Assembly: GCA_038326655.1 (NCBI GenBank)
Contig: JBBQKG010000010.1
Location: forward strand, 1-64,000
Source: JBBQKG01 sp038326655
GTDB taxonomy: Bacteria; Actinomycetota; Thermoleophilia; Solirubrobacterales; JBBDJG01
DNA length: 64,000 nucleotides
Direction of reading: 5' to 3'
The position numbers and the translations under genes were made by a program. Shown in pieces: positions 17,691-26,913 of this stretch. The first letter of the stretch is position 1. The number at the start of each line of letters is the position of its first letter. Under the pieces are notes generated by a model. It was not told the origin of the DNA, ran no database searches, and worked only from the letters and a program-made list of their open reading frames with translations.

Positions 17691-17816
17691 TCAGAACAGG
17701 CGAATGAGGACGTTCACCAAGATGGTCAGCGCGATCGAGAGAAGCAGCGACCAAACCAAGCAGCCGGGCATGAAGCGCACCTGCGCCCGCCTGCCCGGCT
17801 GCTTGAACACGAACAT
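17691..17816 (-). CDS. 41-residue membrane microprotein
   Basis: Reads MFVFKQPGRRAQVRFMPG and then one membrane helix (VWSLLLSIALTILVNVLI) ending RLF. A basic stretch before the helix predicts the N-terminus inside. ATG 17816 is used; an internal ATG at MPGCLVW is also possible. A stop just upstream (TAG near 17838) limits extension. Terminal '-NVLIRLF' type small proteins are common in soil actinobacteria, but I cannot name the family. It lies between the CsbD-like gene and a frameshifted two-helix membrane gene on the same strand. Confidence 0.6.
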   Translation of the reverse strand: MFVFKQPGRRAQVRFMPGCLVWSLLLSIALTILVNVLIRLF

Positions 17817-17837
17817 CGACCAGCCAATCGCGAGCGG

Positions 17838-18168
17838 CTAGCGGTCGTTGTCCCGTTGGCGGTTTTGGCCGGACTCCTGCCAGTAGGGCTCACGGCTGCC
17901 GGACTTGGCCCAAGCCGCGCGCGACCATGTAGCCGACGGTCAGGATCGTGATGTAGAGCCAAACCTTGTCGGCGCGGAATGCGTCGACGTTGTTCTTCTC
18001 CTTGATCTGGGCGCCGGCGATCAGAATCAGGGCGAACGTGACGACGTAGGCGTAGAACTCGGTCGTCTTGAACGCTGCCTTCGTTTCGGTGGCGAGACGA
18101 CTCAAGCCGGCGCCGATGCCGCCGCGAGACGTTTCTGCGCGCCCGGCGGGGATGGGTGTTGCAGCCAT
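17838..18168 (-). pseudogene. Two-helix small membrane protein with one-base frameshift near its end
   Basis: From ATG 18168 (AAGGAGG upstream) the frame runs through 'TKAAFKTTEFYAYVVTFALI', a second helix 'KVWLYITILTVGYMVARGLG' and stops early at 17890. In the next frame the reading continues sensibly as 'KSGSREPYWQESG' to 'QRDNDR' and stops at 17838. Removing one G from the G-run at 17909-17911 gives 'YMVARGLAKSGSREPYW', matching my recollection of the usual C-terminus in related small actinobacterial proteins. So the natural product is probably about 109 residues, with a mutation or homopolymer error here. Function unknown. Confidence 0.65.
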
Positions 18169-18385
18169 TGCAGACCTCCTTGAATTGGACGATTGGGAGA
18201 AGTCCGCCTTCTGCGGCCAGGTGGCACAGAAATCGTCCTACTCGAGAAAGAGACCACGCCGCGCACGGATACCTGAAACGATCCTGAGATCACTTCGACC
18301 GTGGCTTTCGGGCTTGGGGTTTTCCTACCCACGGACCCCGAACCGCAAACGGCGAAGCCGCCTCGTCGTGGACTGCGCCGGAGAA

Positions 18386-18459
18386 TCGGGGCGACTGGAT
18401 TTGAACCAGCGACCGCTCGGCCCCCAGCCGAGTGCGCTACCAGACTGCGCTACGCCCCG
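18386..18459 (-). tRNA. tRNA-Pro (GGG)
   Basis: Minus-strand cloverleaf: acceptor CGGGGCG with CGCCCCG and discriminator A. The anticodon stem CTCGG/CCGAG carries loop CTGGGGG, giving anticodon GGG. The T arm is CTGGTTCAAATCCAG. Confidence 0.95.
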
Positions 18460-18492
18460 TGTCACGCAAGGATAGCCCCCCCCCGGGCTCCA

Positions 18493-18563
18493 AGCGGGCG
18501 ACGGGAATCGAACCCGCCCTAAGAGCTTGGAAGGCTCCTGTGCCACCACAACACTTCGCCCGC
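18493..18563 (-). tRNA. tRNA-Gly (TCC)
   Basis: Minus-strand cloverleaf 29 bases beyond the proline tRNA, in the same orientation. The acceptor GCGGGCG pairs with CGCCCGC and the discriminator is T, as expected for glycine. The anticodon loop CTTCCAA gives TCC. Confidence 0.95.
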
Positions 18564-18694
18564 GTAGGGCCCGATTATAGGAGCCGTTCAAGCGGCCCGA
18601 ACGTCGGTCCGCGCGCGGACGAAGGCGTTTGAGCAGGTCGACCCGGGGGCACCTCTCGAGCAGTAGAAGTCTTTTCCAGCAAGCTTCACGCGAG

Positions 18695-19120
18695 GTGGAC
18701 ATCAAAGAGAGCCTGACCCTTCGCCTGTCCGGCGGCCCGAAGGCTCCAGCCAGGGCCAGGAAAGCCTGCGCCAGCCTTGACTGCACGCTGGGCGATCTGC
18801 GCGGCGACGTCGATCTCCTCGTCAGCGAGCTGGTCAGCAACTCGGTGCTCCACGCGCACGCCGACCACATCGAGGTGCAGGTCGATGCCGACCCGGAGCG
18901 GGTCCGAGTGGAGGTCTTCGACCCCGGCCCGGGCTTCGACGAGCGCGGTAGGGCGCGGGCTCCCGCGGCCGGCGCTGAAGGCGGCTACGGCCTCGTCATC
19001 GTCGAGCAGGTGGCCGATCGCTGGGGCGCGCGGCGCGACCGGCGCGCGAGCGTGTGGTTCGAGATCGATCGCGACCCGCCAGCCCGCGATCGCGAGTCCG
19101 CGGTCGTCGCGGTTCGCTGA
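18695..19120 (+). CDS. Anti-sigma-factor-type ATP-binding protein (HATPase_c_2, RsbW-like)
   Basis: GTG 18695 (MDIKESLTLRL) gives 141 residues; TTG 18629 would add 22 residues of poor composition. The GHKL ATPase boxes are visible: N box 'ELVSNSVLHA', G1 'DPGPGFDE', G2 'GGYGLVIVEQ' and a final strand 'ASVWFEID'. This is the stand-alone HATPase_c_2 class that binds sigma factors or phosphorylates anti-anti-sigma factors in partner-switch stress regulation. No STAS-domain partner or cognate sigma gene lies next to it; the sigma-70 gene at 20909-21961 is the nearest. A strong hairpin at 19191-19232 follows the gene. Confidence 0.82.
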   Translation: MDIKESLTLRLSGGPKAPARARKACASLDCTLGDLRGDVDLLVSELVSNSVLHAHADHIEVQVDADPERVRVEVFDPGPGFDERGRARAPAAGAEGGYGLVIVEQVADRWGARRDRRASVWFEIDRDPPARDRESAVVAVR

Positions 19121-19190
19121 GGCCAATCACCGGTTTCGTCAACTGACTCCCGGGTAAACACGCGTCTCGGGAACGGAATGCCCTGCACAG

Positions 19191-19232
19191 CGCAGTCGCC
19201 CGTCTCCCCCCTGCTATGGACGGGCGACTGCG
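19191..19232. terminator. Perfect 14-bp hairpin downstream of the RsbW-like gene
   Basis: CGCAGTCGCCCGTC and GACGGGCGACTGCG are exact inverted copies separated by 14 bases. No T-tract follows, so intrinsic termination by the classical mechanism is not certain. It lies 71 bases past the stop at 19120 and could end that transcript. Confidence 0.6.
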
Positions 19233-19267
19233 ATTCCATCACGGCGGCAATTCACAGGAGCAGAGGC

Positions 19268-19414
19268 TTGCGCATCGATCTCCAGCAACCAGGGCCGCCG
19301 CGGCCCGGGCCCGGCCCGGGACCACCCGGGCCGCCGGTGCCCGATCCCGTCCCGCCCTCTCCGGGCCCCGAGCCGGGCCCGCCGCTGCCTCCCCCTCCGC
19401 CCCGCCCGATCTAG
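19268..19414 (+). CDS. Possible proline/glycine-rich peptide
   Basis: TTG 19268 follows AGGAGCAGAGG. The reading is RIDLQQP, then about 38 residues of almost only Pro, Gly and a few Asp/Glu/Val, ending PPPPRPI. There is no signal peptide or helix. The sequence is low complexity, so an open frame here could arise by chance in GC-rich DNA. In its favour are the ribosome site and the stop four bases into the convergent neighbour. I cannot assign a role; a structural or SH3-binding-like peptide is conceivable. Confidence 0.3.
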   Translation: MRIDLQQPGPPRPGPGPGPPGPPVPDPVPPSPGPEPGPPLPPPPPRPI

Positions 19415-19806
19415 CCGTCGACGCTGTCCATGCCGGCGGCCCGCAGGGCCTCCCGCCGGCTTGCATAGGTGGCGCCCCTGACGAGGTGCCCGTCCACGAA
19501 CTCGTAGACGAAGTGGATCTGAAACTCCGTGATGCGGTCACGGCCGCTCAGTCGGAAGCTGCCCGACGCCAGCACGAAGTCGCCCTGTGACTTGAACGAG
19601 TACGGCGTCGCCTGAAGAAGCTGCCGCTCACCCTGGAACTCACGGAAGAACCGGAGGAGCTCATCGCTGGTGAGCACGCGTCCTCCCACCGCATGGGGCC
19701 GCCACTCAACGGTCGGCTCGGTCAACTCGAGTGATCGCTCGAGCCCGGCTTCCTCGATCGCGGCCCACAGGGAGCGCACGAACTTGACGTTGTCTTGCTC
19801 GGACAT
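19411..19806 (-). CDS. SnoaL-like (NTF2-fold) protein
   Basis: 131 residues from ATG 19806 (MSEQDNVKFVRSLWAAIEE). Helix 'GLERSLELTEPTVEWRP', strand 'GGRVLTSDELLRFFREF', then 'FRLSGRDRITEFQIHFVYEF' and 'DGHLVRGATYASRREAL' follow the NTF2/SnoaL-like layout. It is related in fold to the pair at 1-802 but diverged. Small proteins of this kind bind ligands; no catalytic His/Asp pair can be assigned, so function is open. The next gene, Ku, diverges from it with 145 bases between starts. Confidence 0.75.
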   Translation of the reverse strand: MSEQDNVKFVRSLWAAIEEAGLERSLELTEPTVEWRPHAVGGRVLTSDELLRFFREFQGERQLLQATPYSFKSQGDFVLASGSFRLSGRDRITEFQIHFVYEFVDGHLVRGATYASRREALRAAGMDSVDG

Positions 19807-19951
19807 GACCTGGCAGATGGATGTTCCGACGCGTCTGCCGACTCTCGCCCCTCGAGAGCTCCCGATCCGGGGCCGGCGGATTGTATTGAGGGCTCGCGGT
19901 GTGCGCCAACTCGGTGGTTCACCGGCTCGAGCCGACGGGTAGCAGGGGCAC

Positions 19952-20902
19952 ATGGCGCCGAGGGCGATCTGGTCGGGAGCAATCTCGTTCGGGCTGGTGA
20001 ACGTGCCCGTGCGGATGTACAGCTCGATCAACGAGCACAAGCTCCACTTTCACTACATCCACGAGAAGGACTCGAGCCCGATCGGCTATGCGAAGGTCTG
20101 CAAGGCCGAGGACAAGCCCGTCCCGGACGCCGATATCGTGAAGGCATTCGAGTGGAGCAAGGGCGAGTATGTGCCGATCACCGAGGAGGACTTCGAGGCC
20201 GCGGAGGCGCGCGAGACTCACAAGACGATCGAGATCCGCGACTTCGTCGACTACGACGAGATCGACCCGATCTTCTTCGATCGCTCGTATTACCTCGGAC
20301 CCGCCGAAGGCGCCGAGAAGGCCTACGCGCTGCTTGCGCGGGCGATGGAGGAGTCCGGTCGCGCAGCGATCGCCAAGTACGTCATGCGGGACCGCCAGAG
20401 CCTCGGGTGCCTGCGTGTCCGCGAAGGGGTCATCACGCTCGAGAACATGTATTTCGCCGACGAGATCCGCCCGGCCGGGGAGCTCTCGCCGGACAGACAG
20501 AAGGTCGACCCCGGCGAGCTCGAGATGGCGCAGGCGCTGATCGACCAGCTCACCTCGGAATTCCAGCCCGAGAAGTACACCGACACGTACCGCGACACGC
20601 TTTGCGAGATCATCAAGGCCAAGCGCGAGGGCGAGACGGTCCGCGCCCCCGAGGTCGAGCAGCCAACCGATGCGCCCGACCTGATGGCGGCGCTCGAGGC
20701 AAGCCTTGCCCGCACCAAGGACGGCGAGCACGGCACAGAGCAAGACGGCCGGGAAAACGGCCGCCGCAACGGCCACGAGCAGCTCGCCGACCTGTCCAAG
20801 GGCGAGCTCTACAAGCGCGCGAAGGACGCCGACATCCCTGGCCGTGCGGACATGTCGAAGGACGAGCTGGTCGCCGCGCTCAGGGACGGCGGCGGTCGCT
20901 AG
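19952..20902 (+). CDS. ku: Ku-like DNA end-binding protein (NHEJ)
   Basis: 316 residues starting MAPRAIWSGAISFGLVNVPV, the standard bacterial Ku opening. The Ku core runs to about 245 ('KVCKAEDKPV', 'SYYLGPAEGAEKAY', 'ALIDQLTSEFQPEKYTDTYR'). After an Asp/Glu/Gly linker the C-terminus ends in a SAP/Rho-N-like helical module (about 280-315, 'LADLSKGELYKRAKDADIPG'). Ku dimers thread onto double-strand ends and recruit LigD. No ligD-type ligase gene lies in this window. The extra module may add DNA contact. The stop is six bases from the convergent sigma-factor stop. Confidence 0.93.
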   Translation: MAPRAIWSGAISFGLVNVPVRMYSSINEHKLHFHYIHEKDSSPIGYAKVCKAEDKPVPDADIVKAFEWSKGEYVPITEEDFEAAEARETHKTIEIRDFVDYDEIDPIFFDRSYYLGPAEGAEKAYALLARAMEESGRAAIAKYVMRDRQSLGCLRVREGVITLENMYFADEIRPAGELSPDRQKVDPGELEMAQALIDQLTSEFQPEKYTDTYRDTLCEIIKAKREGETVRAPEVEQPTDAPDLMAALEASLARTKDGEHGTEQDGRENGRRNGHEQLADLSKGELYKRAKDADIPGRADMSKDELVAALRDGGGR

Positions 20903-20908
20903 CCGGCG

Positions 20909-21961
<1,053 letters not shown>

Positions 21962-22088
21962 GGCGCCCCTTTGGGCCGATACCCAGGTCGTCCCGGAGTG
22001 AAACAGTACTCCGGGCGCACGCCCGGCCGGCCGGCCTGTCGAGCACCCCCCGCGCAACCGCCGTTGCGGATTCGATAAAACCTCTCAC

Positions 22089-23270
22089 ATGGAGCAGGCG
22101 GGCGCAGAGCAGCGCCGGGAAGAGCATGGAGAGGCAGCCGCGCACACCGACGTGTGGCTGCGCGGCGTCCGGAAGGCCTATGGCGAGGTGGTCGCGGTCG
22201 AGCATGTCGACCTCGAGATCCGCCAGGGCGAGTTCTTCACGATGCTGGGACCCTCCGGGTCGGGAAAGACGACCTGCCTGCGGATGATCGCCGGCTTCGA
22301 GCGCCCGGACGAGGGAGAGATCCAGCTCGGTGGCGCGGACGTGACCGGACTCCCGCCGAACGAGCGGGACGTCAACACGGTGTTCCAGGACTACGCGCTC
22401 TTTCCGCACATGACCGTCGGCCAGAATGTCGAGTACGGCCTGAAGGTGAGGAGGGTCGATTCCTCGATGCGACGGCAGCGCGCTGCCGAGGCGCTCGAGC
22501 TCGTGCGGCTCGGGGGGTACGAGTCGCGCCGGCCAAGCCAGCTCTCGGGCGGTCAGCGCCAGCGTGTGGCGCTCGCCCGGGCGCTCGTGAACCGTCCCCG
22601 TGTGCTGCTCCTGGACGAGCCGCTGGGCGCGCTCGACCTCAAGCTGCGCCAAGAGCTCCAGGTCGAGCTCAAGCGCATCCAGGAAGAGGTGGGCATCACG
22701 TTCGTGTACGTCACCCACGACCAGGACGAGGCGCTCACGATGAGCGATCGGATCGCGGTCATGGACGGTGGCCGGGTGCTTCAGGTCGGCACCCCGAACG
22801 AGGTCTACGACGAGCCGGACTCCCGCTTCGTGGCGGGCTTCGTCGGCGTCTCGAACCTGCTCGAGCTGGACGTGGAGTCAGTCGAGGCCGGGGTTGCGCG
22901 GCTCTCGCTCGGCCCTCAGGACGACATCACCGCCGTGGTCGGCGACACGACCCGCGCCGGCACGCGGGCGATCGTCACGATCCGCCCGGAGCGGATCGAC
23001 ATCGCCGGAGGGCACCCGAACAAAGGCGAGAACGAGTGTCGCGCCACGGGAACCGTCCGCGACAGCCTGTATGCAGGCCCAACCACGCGGTTCGTCGTCG
23101 AGCTCGACGGCGGCGGCGAGCTGATCGTCGTGCGGCAGAATGCGCGCACCAGTTTCGAGGACGCCGAGGCGCTGCGAAACCGACCGGTGACGCTCGCCTG
23201 GAACCGTGAATACACCCGTGTCATCAGCACAACCGAGGAGAGGAGCACCGATGAAGAGGGAGTCGGCTAG
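22089..23270 (+). CDS. potA: Spermidine/putrescine ABC transporter ATPase
   Basis: 393 residues. Walker A 'GPSGSGKTT', Q-loop 'VFQDYALFPHM', signature 'LSGGQRQRVALARAL', Walker B 'VLLLDEPLGALD' and the H-loop 'VYVTHDQDEAL' are all present. A C-terminal TOBE domain (about 295-375) follows. It energises polyamine uptake on the cytoplasmic face. It is first in a potA-potD-potB-potC operon; its last 20 bases overlap the start of potD. The ATG is 128 bases from the divergent sigma-factor start, where the shared promoter region must lie. Confidence 0.93.
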   Translation: MEQAGAEQRREEHGEAAAHTDVWLRGVRKAYGEVVAVEHVDLEIRQGEFFTMLGPSGSGKTTCLRMIAGFERPDEGEIQLGGADVTGLPPNERDVNTVFQDYALFPHMTVGQNVEYGLKVRRVDSSMRRQRAAEALELVRLGGYESRRPSQLSGGQRQRVALARALVNRPRVLLLDEPLGALDLKLRQELQVELKRIQEEVGITFVYVTHDQDEALTMSDRIAVMDGGRVLQVGTPNEVYDEPDSRFVAGFVGVSNLLELDVESVEAGVARLSLGPQDDITAVVGDTTRAGTRAIVTIRPERIDIAGGHPNKGENECRATGTVRDSLYAGPTTRFVVELDGGGELIVVRQNARTSFEDAEALRNRPVTLAWNREYTRVISTTEERSTDEEGVG

Positions 23271-24384
23271 GCGAAGGGCCTTGGAGGCGGCTTCGGTCGT
23301 CTTCGCCGTCCTGGCGCTCACGTTCGTGGCTGCGTCTTGTGGAGGTGGCAACGACAACAAGAGCAGCAGTGGCGCCAAGGGCCCGGACATCAACGCCCAG
23401 GGCGAGGGCAAGCTCAACATCGTCGACTGGGAGGGCTACAGCGACCCGTCGTTCGTGAAGGGCTTCCAGAAGGAGACGGGCTGCAAGGTGAACGACACCT
23501 TTGCCGGCACGTCCGACGAGATGTTCACGAAGTTCCGGTCAGGCGGTGGCGGCCAGTACGACCTCGCCTCGTTCTCCGGCGACGCATCACTGCGCGCGAT
23601 CAAGTCGGGCGCCGTGGCACCGCTCGACACCTCCAAGCTGACCAACTACAAGGACCTCGCGCCTCAGCTGCAATCGCCCGAGTTCAACACCCAGAACGGC
23701 AAGCACTACGGCCTCTCGTTCATGTGGGGCGCAAACGTCCTGATCTACAACGCCGACAAGGTCAAGCCGGCCCCCGATTCCTGGAACGCGCTCTACGACC
23801 CCAAGAACAAGGGCAAGATCACCGTCCCCGACAACCCGATCCAGATCGCGGACCCGGCGCTGCAGTTCTTCGCCGCCGAAAACCCGTACTCGATCGACCA
23901 GGCGACGCTCGACAAGGTCAAGGCGAAGCTCAAGCAGCAGCGTCCCCTCGTGCGGAAGTATTGGGTGCTCGCGACCGACTTCGAGGACCTGTTCAAGTCC
24001 GGCGACGCCACGCTCGGCGCGGGCTGGCCGCTCATGACCGTCGCGCTCAAGGATTCCGGCATGAACGTCAAGGAGGTCATCCCGAAGGAGGGCGTGACGG
24101 GATGGTCGGACTCCTGGATGCTGGCCAAGAACGCGCGGCACCCGATCTGCGCGTACAAGTACATGAGCTACGTCACGCAGCCCGACATCCAGGCGAAGGT
24201 CGCGGACGTGACCGCCTATAGCCCTGCGAACCTGAAGACCTGCGAGGTCGTCGGGGCGAAGAAGTGCAAGGACCTGCACATCCGCGACACCAAGTACTAC
24301 GACACGATCAAGTACTGGGAGACGCCGACCAAGCCGACGAACTACAGGCAATGGACGGACGCCTGGGCGGAAGTCCGCGGCTGA
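23251..24384 (+). CDS. potD: Spermidine/putrescine-binding lipoprotein
   Basis: 377 residues from ATG 23251 with GAGGAGAGGAG upstream. The start is a type II signal with lipobox 'FVAASC' (Cys30). The mature part begins with a Gly/Asn/Ser-rich tether, then the PotD-type bilobed fold: 'GKLNIVDWEGYSDPSFVKGF', 'YDLASFSGDASLRAI', 'YGLSFMWGANVLIYNADKV' and 'GWSDSWMLAKNARHP'. It captures polyamines outside the membrane and delivers them to PotB/PotC. It lies second in the operon, unlike the common A-B-C-D order of enteric bacteria. Confidence 0.9.
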   Translation: MKRESARRRALEAASVVFAVLALTFVAASCGGGNDNKSSSGAKGPDINAQGEGKLNIVDWEGYSDPSFVKGFQKETGCKVNDTFAGTSDEMFTKFRSGGGGQYDLASFSGDASLRAIKSGAVAPLDTSKLTNYKDLAPQLQSPEFNTQNGKHYGLSFMWGANVLIYNADKVKPAPDSWNALYDPKNKGKITVPDNPIQIADPALQFFAAENPYSIDQATLDKVKAKLKQQRPLVRKYWVLATDFEDLFKSGDATLGAGWPLMTVALKDSGMNVKEVIPKEGVTGWSDSWMLAKNARHPICAYKYMSYVTQPDIQAKVADVTAYSPANLKTCEVVGAKKCKDLHIRDTKYYDTIKYWETPTKPTNYRQWTDAWAEVRG

Positions 24385-25268
24385 CGACACGGCGGATATC
24401 GCGGGCGCTCTACGCGCACCCACGCGGCCGGCTCGGGCTCTTGCTCGGGCCGGCCGTGTCATGGCTGCTCGTGTTCTACATCGTGTCGCTCGTGCTGCTC
24501 CTGATGACGTCGCTCTGGCAGCAGGACGTCTTCACGGCCCAGATCGTCCGCAAGTGGACGTTCTCGAACTACGACAAGATCCTCACAGGCCAGGACGGGC
24601 TCTGGCTGCGTGTCTACGGCCGCACGGTCCTGCTCGCCGCGATCGTCACGCTGATCGACATCGCGCTGGCGTTCCCGCTCGCCTGGTTCATGGCACGGGT
24701 GGTCGCGCGCAAGTGGCAGACGCTGATGTTCCTCGCAATCGTCGTGCCGCTCTGGTCGAGCATCCTCGTCCGGATCTTCGCGTGGCGCACGATCCTCGGC
24801 GGCCAGGGCCTGCTGAACGAGTTCCTCGTCGACCTCGGGCTTCTGAACCACGCCTCGAGCGCGTTCCTCTACAACGAGCGCGCGATCGCGATCACGTGGG
24901 CCTACGTCTGGCTGCCGTTCATGATCCTGCCGCTCTTCACCGCGCTCGAGAAGATCCCCGACTCCTACCTCGAGGCGTCGCGTGACCTCGGCGCTGGAGT
25001 CTTTACGACCTTCCGGCGAGTGATCCTGCCGCTCGCGTTCCCGGGAGTCGTGGCCGGGTCGATCTTCGTGTTCTCCCTCACGATGGGCGACTTCGTCGCG
25101 CCGCAGCTGGTCGGCGGCGGCTCGCAGGTGCTCGGCGGCGCGATCAAGGACCGCTTCGGGGTCGCGGCGGACTTCCCGTTCGGGGCGGCGCTCGCCTCGC
25201 TCACGCTCGTGACCCTGGTCGTGTTCCTCACGATCACCCGTCGCACCGGGGCACTGGAGAACATGTGA
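24351..25268 (+). CDS. potB: Spermidine/putrescine ABC permease
   Basis: About 305 residues with six membrane helices (first 'LGLLLGPAVSWLLVFYIVSL'). The EAA-type cytoplasmic loop reads 'SYLEASRDLGAGVFTTFRRV', contacting PotA. Start choice is open: ATG 24351 overlaps potD by 34 bases, while the CTG at 24381 would form a CTGA overlap with the potD stop. The ATG is used. With PotC it forms the polyamine channel in the membrane. Confidence 0.9.
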   Translation: MDGRLGGSPRLTTRRISRALYAHPRGRLGLLLGPAVSWLLVFYIVSLVLLLMTSLWQQDVFTAQIVRKWTFSNYDKILTGQDGLWLRVYGRTVLLAAIVTLIDIALAFPLAWFMARVVARKWQTLMFLAIVVPLWSSILVRIFAWRTILGGQGLLNEFLVDLGLLNHASSAFLYNERAIAITWAYVWLPFMILPLFTALEKIPDSYLEASRDLGAGVFTTFRRVILPLAFPGVVAGSIFVFSLTMGDFVAPQLVGGGSQVLGGAIKDRFGVAADFPFGAALASLTLVTLVVFLTITRRTGALENM

Positions 25269-26074
25269 GCGGCTCGCGTGCGGAGAAGTTGATCTTCGGT
25301 GCGACGAGCGCGCTGGTGCTGGCGTTCCTGTACGTGCCGCTGCTGCTGATCGTCCTCTACGCGTTCAACAAGACAAGCATCAACTCGTGGCCGTTCCCGG
25401 GCTTCTCGACCAAGTGGTTCGACAAGCTGCTGCACGACCCCGTGCCCCGCGATGCGGCCTGGCTCTCCGTGAAGATCGCGCTCGCCTCGACCGCGCTCGC
25501 GCTGATGCTCGGAACGAGCATGGCGTTCGCGTTCGCGCGGCATCGCTTCTTCGGCCGCGAGCTGGTCAACTTCGCGGTCACGCTGCCGATCATCCTCCCG
25601 GGCGTGATCACGGGGGTCGCGCTCGCTTCGTTCTTCCTGTTCACGAAGACGGACCTCTCGGTGCGGACCGTGATCATCGGGCACACGACGTTCTGCATCG
25701 TGCTGGTCTTCAACAACGTGCTCGCACGCCTGCGACGTCTGTCGCCCTCGCTCGAGGAAGCCTCGCGCGACCTCGGCGGCAGCGGCTTCCAGACATTTCG
25801 GTACGTGACGCTGCCCTCGATCCGGACGGCGCTGATCGCCGGAGCGCTGCTGTCGCTTGCGCTCTCGTTCGACGAGATCGCCGTGACGTTCTTCCTTGCC
25901 GGAGCCGACACGACGACGCTTCCGCTCTGGATCCTCGGCGCCTTCCGCAACAGCCGCAGCCTGCCGGAGGTGAACGCCGCCGCGACCGTGATCCTGGTGG
26001 TCTCGCTGCCCCTGATCGCGATCGCCGCGTACCTCATGCGCGAGGAGGGCGGTACGCGGATCGTCGAGGAGTGA
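25265..26074 (+). CDS. potC: Spermidine/putrescine ABC permease
   Basis: 269 residues with six helices ('LVLAFLYVPLLLIVLYAFNK', 'LPIILPGVITGVALASFF') and the EAA loop 'SPSLEEASRDLGGSGFQTFR'. GTG 25265 overlaps the potB stop within ATGTGA, so it is translationally coupled. It completes the polyamine importer and ends the operon; the next gene converges 15 bases downstream. Confidence 0.9.
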   Translation: MSGSRAEKLIFGATSALVLAFLYVPLLLIVLYAFNKTSINSWPFPGFSTKWFDKLLHDPVPRDAAWLSVKIALASTALALMLGTSMAFAFARHRFFGRELVNFAVTLPIILPGVITGVALASFFLFTKTDLSVRTVIIGHTTFCIVLVFNNVLARLRRLSPSLEEASRDLGGSGFQTFRYVTLPSIRTALIAGALLSLALSFDEIAVTFFLAGADTTTLPLWILGAFRNSRSLPEVNAAATVILVVSLPLIAIAAYLMREEGGTRIVEE

Positions 26075-26089
26075 CCGGCCTGAGAGCGC

Positions 26090-26848
26090 CTAGGCCGTCA
26101 GCCGGATAATGCGCTTCTCGGTCTTGGTGTTGCCGGCGACGTCGCGGGCGGTGATCGTCAGCTTCGCCCTGACCTTCCTGTGGCGCGCGAGTGCTTTCTT
26201 CACTGCCGCGAGCGCCTTCTTGGACAGCTTCAACCTGAGCGTCACGACCTTGCCTGCGGCCGCCTTGGCCGACACGGGCCCGAGCCTGTAGGCCCCCGAG
26301 GGGCCTCGAACGCTGAGCTTTCCCGCGGCGGTGATCGTGCCGCTCTCCCCCATCGTCGCCTTGATCCGGAGCTTCGCCGCCCTCTGGCGAGCAGCTGCGA
26401 GGAGGTTCGTGAAGCCGGTGGCGGCGTCTCCGCCGGCGCCCGAGACGAGGCCGATCGTGACGACAGCGGCCGTCGACCACTCCTGCTTGCATTTGATGTC
26501 GCCCGTCTTCGGGTTGATCGGGCAGTCCCCGGTCGGGTCGTACGACCCGACGTGGACGTACCAGGTGCCGTTCGCCAGCGGCGGCGAGGTATAGGTCGTC
26601 TCGGACTCGTCGACCGTGCCGGTCACCTTGCCGGGATCGGAGAACGAGCCGTTCACCGCGGTCTTGGAGGTGTGCGCGAGCTCGACGCCGGAGGAGAGGC
26701 TGTTCAACGCCAGCTCCCAGTTGACGGTCAGGCGGCCGCCGGCCTCGGAGACCGTCACGTTGGTCGCGGGCGCCGCCCGCGCGCTTGCCGGAGCCAGAAG
26801 CGCCCCGGCGACCAGCGCGGCTGCCCAGAGCCACTTGCGCCTGCCCAT
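26090..26848 (-). CDS. Secreted protein, FnIII-like domain plus shared C-terminal module
   Basis: 252 residues from ATG 26848 with signal peptide MGRRKWLWAAALVAGALLAP. The middle (about 28-135) looks like a fibronectin-III-type sandwich ('GRLTVNWELALNSLSSGVEL', 'LANGTWYVHVGSYDP') with one pair of cysteines. The last 65 residues ('VVTLRLKLSKKALAAVKKAL', 'KVRAKLTITARDVAGNT') match the end of the deacetylase at 30765-31940, although the front parts are unrelated. Highly basic helices alternate with strands. It is an extracellular protein of unknown role; the module may attach it to the envelope. Confidence 0.7.
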   Translation of the reverse strand: MGRRKWLWAAALVAGALLAPASARAAPATNVTVSEAGGRLTVNWELALNSLSSGVELAHTSKTAVNGSFSDPGKVTGTVDESETTYTSPPLANGTWYVHVGSYDPTGDCPINPKTGDIKCKQEWSTAAVVTIGLVSGAGGDAATGFTNLLAAARQRAAKLRIKATMGESGTITAAGKLSVRGPSGAYRLGPVSAKAAAGKVVTLRLKLSKKALAAVKKALARHRKVRAKLTITARDVAGNTKTEKRIIRLTA

Positions 26849-26913
26849 GAATCGAGCCTAGCGGGAAGGTGCGGGGGCTGCTCTTTCTCGCCGCCCGGGT
26901 GCGCCTCGGTCTG

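Noticed and set aside
18301..18475. Plus-strand frame reading 'LDLNQRPLGPQPSALPD'
   Set aside because: It is the antisense of tRNA-Pro; this translation is a well-known spurious protein.
22154..23209. 351-codon frame inside potA
   Set aside because: A shifted-frame shadow of a clear ABC ATPase.
24378..24384. CTG start of potB overlapping the potD stop (CTGA)
   Set aside because: Possible, but ATG 24351 is an ordinary in-frame start, so no unusual start is needed.
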